Shown here piece after piece: positions 1 to 10,443 of a stretch of 64,000 nt of DNA. The stretch spans positions 30,774,254 through 30,838,253 of the forward strand of contig NC_056765.1 in the NCBI RefSeq assembly GCF_018687715.1. The letters run 5' to 3'. The first letter of the stretch is position 1. Every line of letters begins with the position of its first letter. The translations under genes were made by a program, and so were the position numbers. The DNA comes from Carya illinoinensis. Lineage: Eukaryota; Streptophyta; Magnoliopsida; Fagales; Juglandaceae. The notes beneath the pieces are model-generated. The model did not search any database. It was not told the origin of the DNA and saw only the letters and a list, made by a program, of their open reading frames with translations.

Positions 1-3000
1 ATGACGGGAGACAAGACTAAATTCTTTGATCTTAGATCTAAAGAAGAAGGACACGTGACATTTGGAGACAACTCGAAAGGGAAGATCGTGGGAATAGGTA
101 AAATTGGTAATGAATCTTCTCTCATAATTGAAGATGTTCTACTTGTTGAAGGTTTAAAACATAATCTTTTGAGCATAAGTCAATTATGTGATAAAGGATT
201 TACAGTTACTTTTAAAATGGATAAATGCATTATTTTGAATGATCATGATTGTAATATTTGTTTTATTGCTTTTAGAAACAATAATGTTTATACAATTGAT
301 TTTGAAGAAATTACCTCACAAGATGTTATTTGCTTGTCAGCTCAAAATGAAACTAGTTGGTTATGGCATAGAAGATTAGGTCATGCCAACATGGAACTTA
401 TTTCCAAACTTTCAAAAAATGATCTTGTGAGAGGTTTACCAAAAACATATTTTCTTAAAGACAAAATTTGTGATGCATGTCAATTTGGTAAACAAACAAA
501 AACTTCTTTTAAAACTAAGAAACATATTTCCACTACTAGACCATTGCAACTAATACACATGGATCTTTTTGGACCAAATAGAGTTGCAAGTTTAGGAGGA
601 AAATATTATGCATTTGTTATTGTTGATGATTTCTCTAGATATACTTGGGTCATCTTTCTTGCTCATAAAGATGAGGCACATAATGCCTTTACCAAGTTAT
701 GCAAGAGAATTCAAAATGAAAAGGGCTATACTATTTCAAGTATCCGAAGTGATAGGGGAAAAGAGTTTGTTAATAAAAATATTGAAACATTTTGTGATGA
801 AAACGGTTTTGCACATAATTTTTCTGCTCCTCGAACTCCTCAACAAAATGAGGTAGTAGAGAGGAAAAATAGATCTCTTCAAGAAATGGCAAGAACAATG
901 CTCAATGAGAATAACTTGCCTAGTTATTTTTGGGCCGAAGCGGTAAGTTTTGCATGTTATGTTATAAATAGAGTTATGCTAAGGTCTAAGTTAGATAAAA
1001 CCCCCTATGAGCTTTGGACTGAGAAAAAGCCCAACATTGGTTACTTTCATGTATTTGGATGCAAATGTTTTATTTTGAATGACAGAGATAATTTAGGCAA
1101 GTTTGATGCAAAATCTGATGAAGGTATCTTTCTCGGGTATTCTACTAATAGTAAAGCTTATAGAGTATTCAACAAAAAGACTTTGACTGTATAAGAATCT
1201 ATGCATGTAGTATTTGATAAAACTAATTCTCCACTCTCCAAGAAATCTATTGATGAAGAAACAGAAGGTATAAATAACACAGAAAGTCTCAATCTCAACA
1301 AAGAGAAAACAATAGAGAAAGTTCAACATGGAGCCATCAGGAAAGATCATCAAAATTTAATACAAGATGCAACCAAACAGTGGAAATTTGTGAAAGATCA
1401 TCCAGTGGAACAAATTTTGGGAGAACCTTCACAAGGTGTAAGTACTCGATCATCTCTTAGAAATATTTGCAATCATACTGCTTTTCTATCTCAAATTGAA
1501 CCCAAAAATATTGATGATGCACTTCTTGATGAATCTTGGATTCTAGCTATGCAAGAAGAGTTGAATCAATTTGAAAGAAATGATGTTTGGACACTTGTTC
1601 CTAGACTCAAAAATCATACTATTATTGGAACAAAAAGGGTTTTTAGAAACAAGAAAGATGAGTCCGGAGTCATTACTAGAAATAAGGCTCGACTTGTAGC
1701 CCAAGGTTTTAATCAAGAAGAAGGAATCGATTATGATGAGACATATGCACCTGTCGCAAGATTAGAAGCTATTCGAATGCTACTTGCATATGCTTGTTAT
1801 AAAGATTTCAAACTTTTTCAAATGGATGTTAAAAGTGCTTTCTTAAATGGTTTTATAAATGAAGAGGTATATGTTGAGCAACCTCCAGGTTTTGAAAATC
1901 ATATTTCCCCAAATCATGTTTTCAAACTCACAAAAGCACTATATGGACTCAAACAAGCTCCTAGAGTTTGGTATGAAAGACTTAGTGGTTTCTTGATTGA
2001 AAAAGGTTTTTCAAGAGGAAAAATCGACACAACTCTTTTCATTAAATATGAAAATGATGATATTCTTTTGATTCAGATTTATGTTGATGATATAATATTC
2101 GGTGCTACTAATGAAAATATGTGTCAAGTTTTTGCTAAGACTATGCAGGAAGAATTTGAGATGAGTATGATGGGAGAACTTACATTCTTTCTCGGATTGC
2201 AAATTAAGCAAGTAAAAAGTGGGACATTTATCAATCAATCAAAATATATTAAGGAATTACTGAAGAAGTTTGGGATGGAAAATGCTAAGGAAATTGGAAC
2301 ACCAATGAACCCATCAACTAAACTTGATAAAGATGAATCCGGTAAGCCAGTTGACTCGAAGATATATCGAGGTATGATTGGTAGCTTATTATATTTAACA
2401 GCCAGTAGACCAGATATTATGTTTAGTGTGTGCTTATGTGCACGTTTTCAATCATCTCCAAAAGAATCACATTTAATTGCAGTTAAGCGCATTCTTAGAT
2501 ATCTTAGTGGTACAATTAACCTAGGGTTATGGTACCCTAAGCACACATCTTTCGATCTAATCAGTTACACAGATGCAGATTATGCTGGCTGTAAAATAGA
2601 TCGAAAAAGCACTAGTGGAGCATGCCATTTCTTAGGTCATGCATTAGTTTCCTGGTTCAGTAAAAAACAAAATTCTGTTGCACTATCTACTGCTGAGGCA
2701 GAATATGTTGCTGCGGGTAGTTGTTGTGCTCAAGTTCTCTACATGAAACAACAACTTGAAGATTTTAAACTCAAGTATAATCACATTCCAATCAAATGTG
2801 ATAATACAAGTGCTATAAATCTTTCAAAGAACCCAATACAACATTCTAGAACTAAGCATATTGAAATAAGATATCATTTTCTTCGAGATCATGTGCAGAA
2901 AAGCGATATAGTACTAGAATTCACAAACACACACGATCAGTTAGCAGATATTTTCACAAAACCTTTACCAGAAGATAGATTATGTATGATCAGAAGAGAA

Positions 3001-3033
3001 ATAGGTATGATGCATGCTATGAATATCTCTTGA
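1..3033 (+). pseudogene. Sirevirus pol (protease end, integrase, RT, RNase H), broken by one nonsense codon
   Basis: One reading frame runs from base 1 to the TGA at 3031-3033, interrupted by a single TAA at 1192-1194. Upstream part: GAG-pre-integrase zinc site (H123, CDAC at residues 157-160), then integrase with D188, D251 and E287, which is D,D35E spacing. The second part restarts at ATG 1201 in the same frame. It carries RT with YVDD at residues 294-297 of that part, RNase H with a TDADYAG motif, and the terminal LADIFTKPL block near residue 581. The polyprotein normally makes and integrates element cDNA in virus-like particles. The stop sits in the integrase-RT linker, so all catalytic residues I can locate are intact. 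Translation starts upstream of the window; the ATG at base 1 is internal. Confidence 0.9.
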
Positions 3034-3081
3034 AAGATAGACGAGAATCAATAAAAATAGAGATAGATTTTTTAAATACTT

Positions 3082-3519
3082 TTACATAAACTTGAGATTC
3101 TTAGCCTCATGTTTGAGACGCTTATTCTCTTCATATAATATCATGTCATTTTTATTCATGGGAACCGGCAAGCGGAATGAAGAATCTAATAAAGATTTCA
3201 ACTGTTTATTCTTCTGCCGAATGATTCATTCCCTTGTATAAGACTCTTGAACAATTCGTTGAAGTACAACAATTTGTTCTTTGAGCCTTTCAACTTCATG
3301 ATTTTTGGCTTGTAGCCGCTGAGAAAAAGCAACAATAGAGGAAGAGTAGCGAGTCCCAAGACTCACCAAGTCATAAATAGCATCAGAATCTGACTTATTA
3401 GTCAGATTATTATTTTCTTGCTGCAACATGACACCAATGGCAGCTGCAGAAAGGACAGGAGGTTGAGATGCAGAATGGCTCATGGATGGATCTAGAGAAA
3501 TGTTAGAAGAATGAGCCAT
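3082..3519 (-). CDS. Antisense coiled-coil ORF in the Sirevirus 3' spacer, with one internal stop
   Basis: On the strand opposite to pol, an ATG at 3519 in a good plant start context (ATGGCT) opens 97 codons to a TGA at 3226-3228. The same frame then continues 47 codons to a TAA at 3082-3084. The second half has the same character as the first: rich in K, E, Q, N and L, with heptad-like leucines in both QRLQAKNHEVERLKEQI and ENKRLKHEAKNLKF. I therefore read it as one protein of about 145 residues with a single nonsense change. The N-terminus is rich in Ser and Ala, the middle and end look like coiled coil. No enzyme motif, signal peptide or membrane segment is visible. Function unknown. Antisense ORFs are known in some Ty3 Tat-lineage elements; whether this belongs to a described Sirevirus family I cannot tell. 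Confidence 0.6.
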
Positions 3520-3618
3520 TGAGAAAAGAATAGAAGGCTTAAAACGAGAATACTAAAGGAATGCAGATGAGTTATAGAGATGAAAACTTGATGCGGATTG
3601 GATGAACTTCAGGACTGA

Positions 3619-3625
3619 TTTTATA
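3619..3625 (-). promoter_or_regulatory. Candidate TATA box for the antisense ORF
   Basis: Read on the minus strand this is TATAAAA in the context CTCTATAAAATC. It lies about 100 bases upstream of the antisense ATG at 3519, which would leave a leader of roughly 70 bases. No upstream ATG is seen between the expected start site and 3519. Confidence 0.45.
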
Positions 3626-3884
3626 GAGATAGCATAAAGAATAAGACAAGCTATCATCCAAGTCAAAGAGCAATGTATTTTTTCCCGATCGGTGAAAATG
3701 ACATTTTTTTAGAAACTCGGAGCCTTCAATCTCGTTTGTCAACAACATCAGACGATTTTTTCAAATCTCTAGCCGCATTTTTCGGGTCACGGACGGATGA
3801 AATTTATTTATTTATCTACAGTGTCTACTAACGCACCGTTTTATTCAGTCTATTTATTTGTTGCGGATCCTTTTTAATGATGCC

Positions 3885-4068
3885 AAAAGGGGGAGAAGTG
3901 TTAGACTAGAACATTAACATCGTTTGAATTGCTAAACTTATTATATATATTTGGAATTATATTTATACTTTTGCTTGAAAAACTAACGCACATTTTCAGG
4001 GGGAGCTTAAGTATTAATTCAGGTTTCAGGTTCTATCAAGTATTTGTCATCATCAAAAAGGGGGAGAT
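3885..4068 (+). other. Three polypurine tracts before the Sirevirus 3' LTR
   Basis: AAAAGGGGGAG at 3885-3895, CAGGGGGAGC at 3997-4006 and AAAAAGGGGGAGAT at 4055-4068. The last abuts the LTR start TGTTGAACCC and is the expected plus-strand primer site. The first two are internal copies of the same motif; multiple PPT copies are characteristic of Sireviruses. Confidence 0.8.
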
Positions 4069-4380
4069 TGTTGAACCCAAGATTTCAAGTTTTGTGTAAT
4101 TATATATTTACACATGGATTTTGATGATAACAAATGAATTCAAAGAATAAAGAAGTCTCAAGCTCAAGTTATCTACACAATGGAGTCAAGCACATCAAGG
4201 AAACAAGCATGAGCAAGAAGGGAACAAGTTCACATTAAAATTATAGAGTAATGTTGTAAATCTCTTCAAAATTCGAAATTAGGATTAATGCTCAAAATTA
4301 ATATTTCATCATAAAGCATTAAAATACATTTTCCACATGTGCATGAATATTTTTGAAAATTAAATTTGAATATTTTGAAA

Positions 4381-4548
4381 GATGATTGATTGTCATCTTT
4401 TGCATGTGCATGCCTTGATTAAAGGGTTGAACTTTGAAAATATTAAAGATGATTGATTGTCATCTTTTGCATGTGCATACCTTGATTAAAGGGTTGAACT
4501 TTGAAAATATTAAAGATGATTGATTGTCATATTTCACATGTGCATGTT
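4381..4548 (+). repeat. 67-bp tandem repeat in LTR U3, about 2.5 copies
   Basis: GATGATTGATTGTCAT starts at 4381, 4448 and 4515, a constant 67-bp period. The first two units are nearly identical through CATCTTTTGCATGTGCAT and CTTGATTAAAGGGTTG; the third is partial. Confidence 0.85.
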
Positions 4549-4694
4549 TTATTTGAAAATTTTCAAAAGTGATTGATGCTTTTTTAGACTTATACAAAAA
4601 GTAAAATATTAGGTTTGAATTTTTTGAAAATGAAAGTGTGCTCATTTTGTTATATGCCAGAAGTAAAAGATTAGGTTTGATTTTTTTTGAAAAA

Positions 4695-4848
4695 GTGAAT
4701 GATGTTGTCTTTGACAATTGAAAAAGATGAACCTTTTATTTGAATTCTTTAAAAAAGTGAATGATGTTATCTTTGACAATTGAAAAAGAACAATCTTTTA
4801 TTTGAATTTTTTGAAAAAGTGAATAATGTTGTCTTTGACATGTGAATC
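4695..4848 (+). repeat. 62-bp tandem repeat in LTR U3, about 2.5 copies
   Basis: GTGAATGATGTTGTCTTTGAC or a close variant starts at 4695, 4757 and 4819, a 62-bp period. The block lies just upstream of the LTR TATA box, where enhancer repeats of LTR promoters usually sit; that role is inference. Confidence 0.8.
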
Positions 4849-5477
4849 TTTTTAAATTTGAATATGAAGTCTCATATGCCTATAAATAGATCATTTGAGA
4901 GCTTCACATTGACAACACTAAGAGCATACAACATTCATTCAAAGCTTTCATTCTCTCTTCTCTAAGTATTGAGCCTTAATCCTTGTTCATTTTGAGAGAT
5001 ATAGTTTGCGCTGTATTGTTCTTATTTCACTCATTGAGGAGTGTTTTCTGATAACCTACGCACTATCAGCTCTTGTATCAGAAAAAGGGTATGTATAACC
5101 CTTGTGTGTGTAGAAAGTATTCTACACGGGGAATAGTTGAATCACCACGTGTAAGGTGATTGCAAGTGTAGAGGGTGTTCTATACGGATCCTTTGTAGCG
5201 GTGTTGTTCAAAGGTGTAATAGGTTTCTATCTCCACCTGAAGGAGGTTGAATAGTGAATTTGGGAATCCTCAAGGGGTAGCTTGAGGCGAGGACGTAGGC
5301 AGTGGGGTCGAACCTCGTTAACATACTGAGTTTGCTTCTCTCTTACCCTTACTCTTTATATTTATTGTTATTTCATATTTTGTTTATATTTTATATTATA
5401 TATTTGATTTATAATTGTTATTTTTTTTTAATACAACTCAATTCACCCCCCCTCTTGTGTTAGTCATCTGGGCAACA

Positions 5478-5787
5478 TTCACTAAGGACGAGTTTGACTG
5501 TGTTTGACACCCCGATCAACTTGAGGGGGCGTATCAAGCTTACTTAGCAAGATAAAATCTGCATAAGTGTCAAGTTGCCAAAACTTCCTGATCCACCTCA
5601 GCAAGCCTAGAAGATTCTAGCTTTTTCTTTGATATAAAATCTGTTGTAACAAACTTCCATTTCATTTTACATTTTTATCCTTAATATTTACATTGTAAAT
5701 ATGCCTATAAAAGATAGCCGAGACTCCTTGTACTATTCACTAAAAAACAATTCAATTCAAGTATATTCAGAGAATATTGATTGCTAC
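5478..5787 (+). mobile_element. Remnant of an older copia element: pol tail, PPT and LTR
   Basis: Right after the Sirevirus LTR, a short reading resembling the end of a copia RNase H is followed by TTGAGGGGGCG (5521-5531), a typical copia PPT. About 250 bp of LTR-like sequence follows, with TATAAAAGA (5706-5714) and TTGTACTATTCACTAAAAA. The Sirevirus therefore appears to have inserted into the 3' end of another copia element. The LTR right boundary near 5787 is uncertain because no partner LTR or target duplication is visible. Confidence 0.5.
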
Positions 5788-6159
5788 ATTTATCTTTAAC
5801 TCTTTTAACCGGTACGGCTTCTGGTACGGTATTCAAAATTTTGCTCCAAACACACCATTGCCGTTCTATCTCTATCTCAATGAATAGGCTGCCCCACATG
5901 GCATTGCCACAGCCCAAGGTATTCTACCACCTCCTTTGCCCGGTCTCCATTTTAGTAAGCTCTCTCCCTCTCGCACTTTTCCTAATGTTATTCAGTCTGC
6001 TTCTCTCACAAATGATTTCTACCTTTGGAACATCATCTTGATATTTGGATCTTGTTGATTAACTGCTTATTTTATTGCATTTAGATCGAAATCTTTGGTC
6101 TCCAGGTGTATTTCCTACAATTTTTTTTTTTTTTTTTTTTGTCTCTTGGGGGTGATTCG
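5788..6159. other. No recognisable gene
   Basis: Contains a short open stretch with a splice-donor-like GTAAGC near 5957 and a 20-base T run (6121-6140). I cannot connect it to a known gene or repeat. Confidence 0.5.
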
Positions 6160-6432
6160 TGTGAAATCAACACTTGTCTCAAAAGTCTAATTTGATAAGA
6201 ATATATAGATTTATTATTTATTTTATATCTTAATACTCCCCCTCACGTGTGTGCCAGACTCCCCATCAATGGATGACCCAAGATGTGGGATATTTAATTA
6301 AATAAGATAGAGTCTAGAGTCAAGACTCGAATTCAGGATCTTTGCTCTGATACCATATAAAATCATCACTTGTCCCAAAAGCTTAAGCTGATAGTAAGAG
6401 ATAGATTTTATTATTTATTTGATATTTTAACA
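6160..6432 (-). mobile_element. TRIM (terminal-repeat retrotransposon in miniature)
   Basis: Two direct repeats of about 76 bp (6160-6235 and 6356-6432) flank about 120 bp with no coding capacity. Read on the minus strand, the first LTR starts TGTTAAAATATC and is followed by TGGTATCAGAGC (plus 6344-6355), the standard plant primer site for initiator methionine tRNA. The second LTR is preceded by CGTGAGGGGGAG (plus 6236-6247), a polypurine tract, and ends in CACA. The flanks ATTCG (6155-6159) and ATTCA (6433-6437) look like a 5-bp target duplication with one change. The element codes for nothing and would need an autonomous element's proteins to move. Confidence 0.8.
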
Positions 6433-8099
6433 ATTCAATGGTTTTGTTTTCTCATAGTAGTGTGTTATTAATTTACTTTTTGGGCTCTCTTCTAAACTAA
6501 TATACACCTATTGTAATCTAGGGCTAGTTTATTCTCTTAACATTGAGGGTGTTTGGCTAGATGGAAAAAAATGTGTCTTTGTTTTGGCTCCACAATCGGG
6601 AGACAGGAATTTGTATTTTATATGCAAACAACATATGGAAATACACCTCTTATTACCACTAAATTCACAGAGATTATTAATTAGCTAATTGAGGTTGATG
6701 AATACTTTTAGCTTATGCCACGCACATTTTTTCCACTGATACTTTGATTTCGTTGCCCATTGCTCCAGCAGAGATTTCCCACAACCTTGCAATAGCATCA
6801 AAAAATTTTGGTATGCATGATTGTTGATCCAAGAATTGAAATACAAACATCTAAAAAAAAGTTGATGGTATGCATGATAAAAAAAAAAAAAAAAAAAAGA
6901 AAAAAAGGGTTGATGGTATGCATGATATAGGTTGTGGATCTTTCAGGCCTTTTCAGATTTCAACATTTAACTATCATTTTAGTTACCTAGATTGACCATC
7001 TAGCTATCAACATACATCCCTGTTCAACACCACTCCATCTTCCAATTCAACCTTACACATTCCCATGCAAACTTATCCATATTCCTCATATAAATTTACA
7101 GCTCTTCCTTGATCACATGAAATTATTTTGGGCTGGTTTTTCCCTACCCTAAAGCTTGAAGTTGTTTTGGATGGGAAGTTGTCTATATTTCGCTGGACTG
7201 AAATGCTTGTAGAAAATGAAAAATGGCTTCAAAAAACTCTCTTGTCATTTTTACTCTACTTTCTGTTCCAAGAGCAGGCTGATTAGTGCATCATATGATA
7301 GAATGTATTTGCACTATTTTTTGGATTTTTCAAATGTTATTCTCTAAGTCGTTTAATTTTCCCCCACAGACTATAGTTTTGGTTGTATCATTTCCCTGCC
7401 ACTGCTTCTATTTATTCTAATTTCTCTCTTAGCTTATTCATGAATTTCTCACGTTAGTTTCAATATCTTTAAATAAAAATTCTGGATGATATCAACTCAT
7501 TACTCACTACATATCTGCTCTTACATCCGGGATGAATATGGTCGATTTCGTTCTGTAAATACTGTGGTTTCACATGCTTGGGCCAATGTCATCATAAATT
7601 TCAAGTTCTCTCACAGATGGATGACACACTGGCACTCTGTTTTGATGCTCATGCTTTGTCACAAAGGATTAAACTTATCTCAATGTCACCATGGTAAAAC
7701 ACCATCTTTAGGGCCCAATGGATAAGGTTATTCTCTTATTGCTGTTTTATCAAATCTTCCCCTATACTTTCTGATGTATGAAAGACTGCAGGATAAATTA
7801 ACTTTTTTATATTTCAGGCCCAAGGATAATACGAAACTGGAACAAGTGAAATTAGTTGCAAGAATATTCAAAGCACGCCCATTGAACAGAAAAGTTGGTA
7901 CTTGAGTATATTTCCTATGTATTTGAGCTACGCCTATTTACTTGGAATAAAATTCTCTTATTAATTTTTTTTAAAAAAAGTTGGTACTTGAAACCTGTAA
8001 AGATGGAATTGGTATAAATTGCGTCGTTTTGCCACCTTCCCTTGATGCTTGTGATGTGCAGATTCTCAAGGCCCCTCATTGCCACTTCCAAAGAAGATC

Positions 8100-8301
8100 C
8101 AACTGTTTGAATTTTCGTCCACCATGATTGGAGCTCTTAATCAGACTCCAAAAGGCTAGGGTCAGGGTAGCAGTGGTTGACATAGTCTGTTAACCATTGT
8201 TTGATGGAATCCCAGAGTATCAGACCATATTGGCGTAGGGGTAGTCTTTGATTGTTAGCCTTAGTCCATGAGGAGCAGTTGGATCCTCAACGGCCATTCC
8301 C
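8100..8301 (-). pseudogene. 13-lipoxygenase exon fragment, copy A
   Basis: Minus-strand translation gives [19 protein letters not shown], then a region ending WDSIKQWLTDYVNHCYPDP. This is the conserved stretch of plant lipoxygenases just before the iron-binding C-terminal part. The exon follows an acceptor-like TGTACGCAG. No other lipoxygenase exon lies nearby in this copy and the downstream reading is lost, so it is a fragment. Compared with the two other copies it lacks their 22-bp deletion and is the best preserved at that point. Confidence 0.8.
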
Positions 8302-8516
8302 CTGCGTACACAATTGCAAAAGAGACGATCGATCTTAAAATTTGATATATGGGAATTCATTAGATTATACACATTAATGAAAAGCTATAATATTATTCCA
8401 CTTGATTGCCAATAAGTTGCAAAACAACAAGTTTCTGTTTGTTAGAGTACTTCTACTTATAGCTGATGTGGATTACTCATCTTTTACCAATATAATAGGA
8501 TTTGATTTAGGATAGC

Positions 8517-8743
8517 ATTTTCCTCCAAACTGGTTTGAAAAAAGTTTCCTCTAATCCCATATATAAAAATGACAAGTGTTCTTAGAACATATGACAATTT
8601 ATAAGCATATACCTTTTTAAAAATCTAAATTTAAAAACTGTATGTCATGTGTCCCTTCAGTAAGAAAATATGTGTTTCTTTGCACACTCAAAGGACACAT
8701 GAAAAATTTTTAAATGGGTTGGAGAAGCGGTTTGGAGGAAAAC
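8517..8743. mobile_element. MITE with GTTTTCCTCCAAAC terminal inverted repeats, copy 1 of 5
   Basis: About 227 bp, with left end ATTTTCCTCCAAACTGG (one change from the family) and right end GGTTTGGAGGAAAAC as its inverse. Paralogues lie at 20041-20267, 22442-22669, 43963-44189 and 46334-46565. No coding capacity. Target duplication not clear, so superfamily unassigned. Confidence 0.65.
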
Positions 8744-8803
8744 TCTTGTGTTTAGTTTTTTATTTTTGAAATCTAAAAGATTGGCTAATTGGAAACTAGT
8801 TAT

Positions 8804-10443
8804 ACATGTAATATTGTTGTTACATGTATAACTATACTTGTATTTATATTAATTTGATAGATGGTCAAATGATAGTTGTTGTTACAATAAATATTTAGAT
8901 TAGAAAAATTCTAAACAGAAGCCCTTGTACCACAGACCACACTTTTTTATTTATTTTTATTTTTTTATTTTACCAAATGTTTGGTATATAGATAATGAGT
9001 AGAATAATTCAATTAGTTTAAAAAGAATAAACTTAAAAAAAATTTTATAGTGTGTGGTGTGTGAACTTATATGTAGCAAATCTTAGAGAGTCACAATATT
9101 CCCAACCCCCTCCGCCCTAACTCTTGGAGAAGCTAGCTACTAGCTAGTAGCCAGGAAAATAAGATAAAAACTCAAACACTGAAATTAAAGAACGCATACG
9201 TTCAATATACAAAAATCAGTCTTAAATAACTTGTTGGCTTAAAGCATACACATTAAATATATATATATATATATATGTATGTATACACACTATTACCACA
9301 TGATTTCATCCACTTCAATTGGTTTTACAGGTAGGAATTGATGCCTATTCCCACTCTCTCAAAAATAAAAATAAAGATATTACATATTACAAGTAAAAAA
9401 TATATAGTTACAAACTAATGTGGTTTTTTATAATCCGTTAATATATTTACTTTTCAATAAAAATAATTTTATCATTTGGCATATTACATCAAAACGCGTC
9501 AATTTACTCATTTATTTTTATATAATCATTTTATATACATATTATTTCTCTATTAATATATCATTTTCACACGCAAATGCGCGAAATGGTTTTGTTAGAT
9601 GTAGTACCAACTTTCATCCAAACAATACCATGTCACAAACGATTTATTTAAAAACTATAGGTAATAACTACTTTTTGACACGCCGTCATTCCTTTACCCT
9701 GATCCTTTCCACTTCGTCATCCTCGCCATTGGTCGGTAAGGTATATTCCACTTTCCATTGCCCCAAACACCCTCGTTATTACCATTTATAGATTAGGTGG
9801 TAAATAGGGAGGGAAAAGAAAAGAAAAGAAAATTAAAAATAATTATTAAAAAAAAAAAAGGAAAACTAGGAGAGAAAGGACACGCTTGAAAGGCTTTGGC
9901 TATCTTTCTCTCTCAAACATATGTAGAGGATGCACATTAATATGGTTTGAGTCCAAGTTTGGAACTTTTAAATTGTATAATGAGAAGAAGTCTCAACCTA
10001 TTCTTCTCAGAAGTAGATGGCTATGCAAGAATAAGAAACCCAACTACTACAAAAACCTCAAATGCTCCTTGATGCTATGTTCTATAAGGGAGTGAGATCG
10101 AACACTGATGAAAAAATGAAAAAGCACAGGCGTTTTCCGTTTGGTTATGGTAAAGAATGACATGGCATGGAATGATGATGAGCTTGTCCCTTATCTCTAA
10201 AGAAGGAGAAACCCATGTGTATATGAGGAGTCTGATCTTAGATAAGCCTCTAATGGTGGCTGTAAGAGACTTGAAGGAACTGGGGTGTGGGGGAGCTGGT
10301 GAACAGGGTCTGGGACTCTAGGGGCTCTGGTAAAGGAAAGGGTGGAGCGGGGTTAGGGTGGGCAAGGGGATGGCGTCTCGGGGAAGGGAGAGGTCATAAT
10401 TTGTGAGATCCTCTGTATCTATAGTGTTTTCCTTACTATTTTT
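8804..10443. other. Left part of unit 1, no confident gene
   Basis: AT-rich sequence collinear with 30184-31920. A (TA)n tract lies near 9258-9276. A purine-rich segment at 9808-9880 precedes a 69-codon plus-strand ORF (9886-10095) whose paralogue (31344-31553) stays open, but I do not recognise it. A G-rich tract lies at 10288-10400. It could be the leader or first exon of a decayed gene; unsupported. Confidence 0.5.
10340..10369 (+). other. Canonical G-quadruplex motif
   Basis: GGGTGGAGCGGGG then TTA GGG T GGG CAA GGGG: at least four runs of three or more G with loops of 6 bases or fewer. The unit-2 paralogue (31787-31815) differs in sequence but keeps four G-runs. Confidence 0.6.

Larger units (their letters stand above)
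1..5477 (+). mobile_element. Sirevirus-type Ty1/copia retrotransposon, 3' part (5' end lies outside the window)
   Basis: The window opens inside the pol gene of an LTR retrotransposon. Order seen: end of protease, GAG-pre-integrase, integrase, reverse transcriptase, RNase H, a long non-pol spacer with an antisense ORF, three polypurine tracts, then a 1.4-kb LTR. The copia order (integrase before RT), the repeated AGGGGGAG tracts and the long 3' spacer fit the Sirevirus lineage. The 5' LTR, primer binding site and gag are outside the window, so target duplication and LTR age cannot be read. The element sits in the 3' end of an older copia element. One in-frame stop breaks pol, so this copy is probably not autonomous. 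Confidence 0.9.
4069..5477 (+). repeat. 3' LTR of the Sirevirus element
   Basis: Begins TGTTGAACCC directly after the PPT and most likely ends ...GGGCAACA at 5477, giving TG...CA ends and 1409 bp. U3 carries two blocks of short tandem repeats. A TATA box (CTATAAATA, about 4880-4888) precedes a GC-richer R/U5 region with the block GGGGTCGAACCTCGTTAAC near 5305 and a C-tract at about 5446-5453. The right end is inferred from the CA terminus and from loss of LTR-like sequence after it; the partner LTR is not in the window. Confidence 0.75.
6745..8797. repeat. Tail of an ancestral repeat unit (copy A), paralogous to about 18460-20320 and 42380-44250
   Basis: From the CTCCAGCAGAGATTTCCCACAA block onward this stretch matches the two later units almost collinearly: intronic sequence, an exon-like plus-strand piece (7617-7690), a lipoxygenase exon and a MITE. 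It diverges from them at about 8797, where the unit-1 start sequence begins. Copy A keeps sequence lost from both later copies, including 22 bp in the lipoxygenase exon and a plus-strand stretch around 7486-7535, so it branched off first. The exon-like piece has an acceptor-like CACAG and a donor-like CATGGTAAAA, but I cannot name its protein. Confidence 0.75.

Noticed and set aside
1..3. ATG at base 1 as the start of a gene
   Set aside because: It is the internal Met of the protease end (MTGD motif) in a polyprotein that begins outside the window.
7486..7905. Plus-strand exon-like pieces in copy A, including MDDTLALCFDAHALSQ
   Set aside because: Splice-like borders are present, but I cannot match a family, and the neighbouring exon is lost in both later copies.
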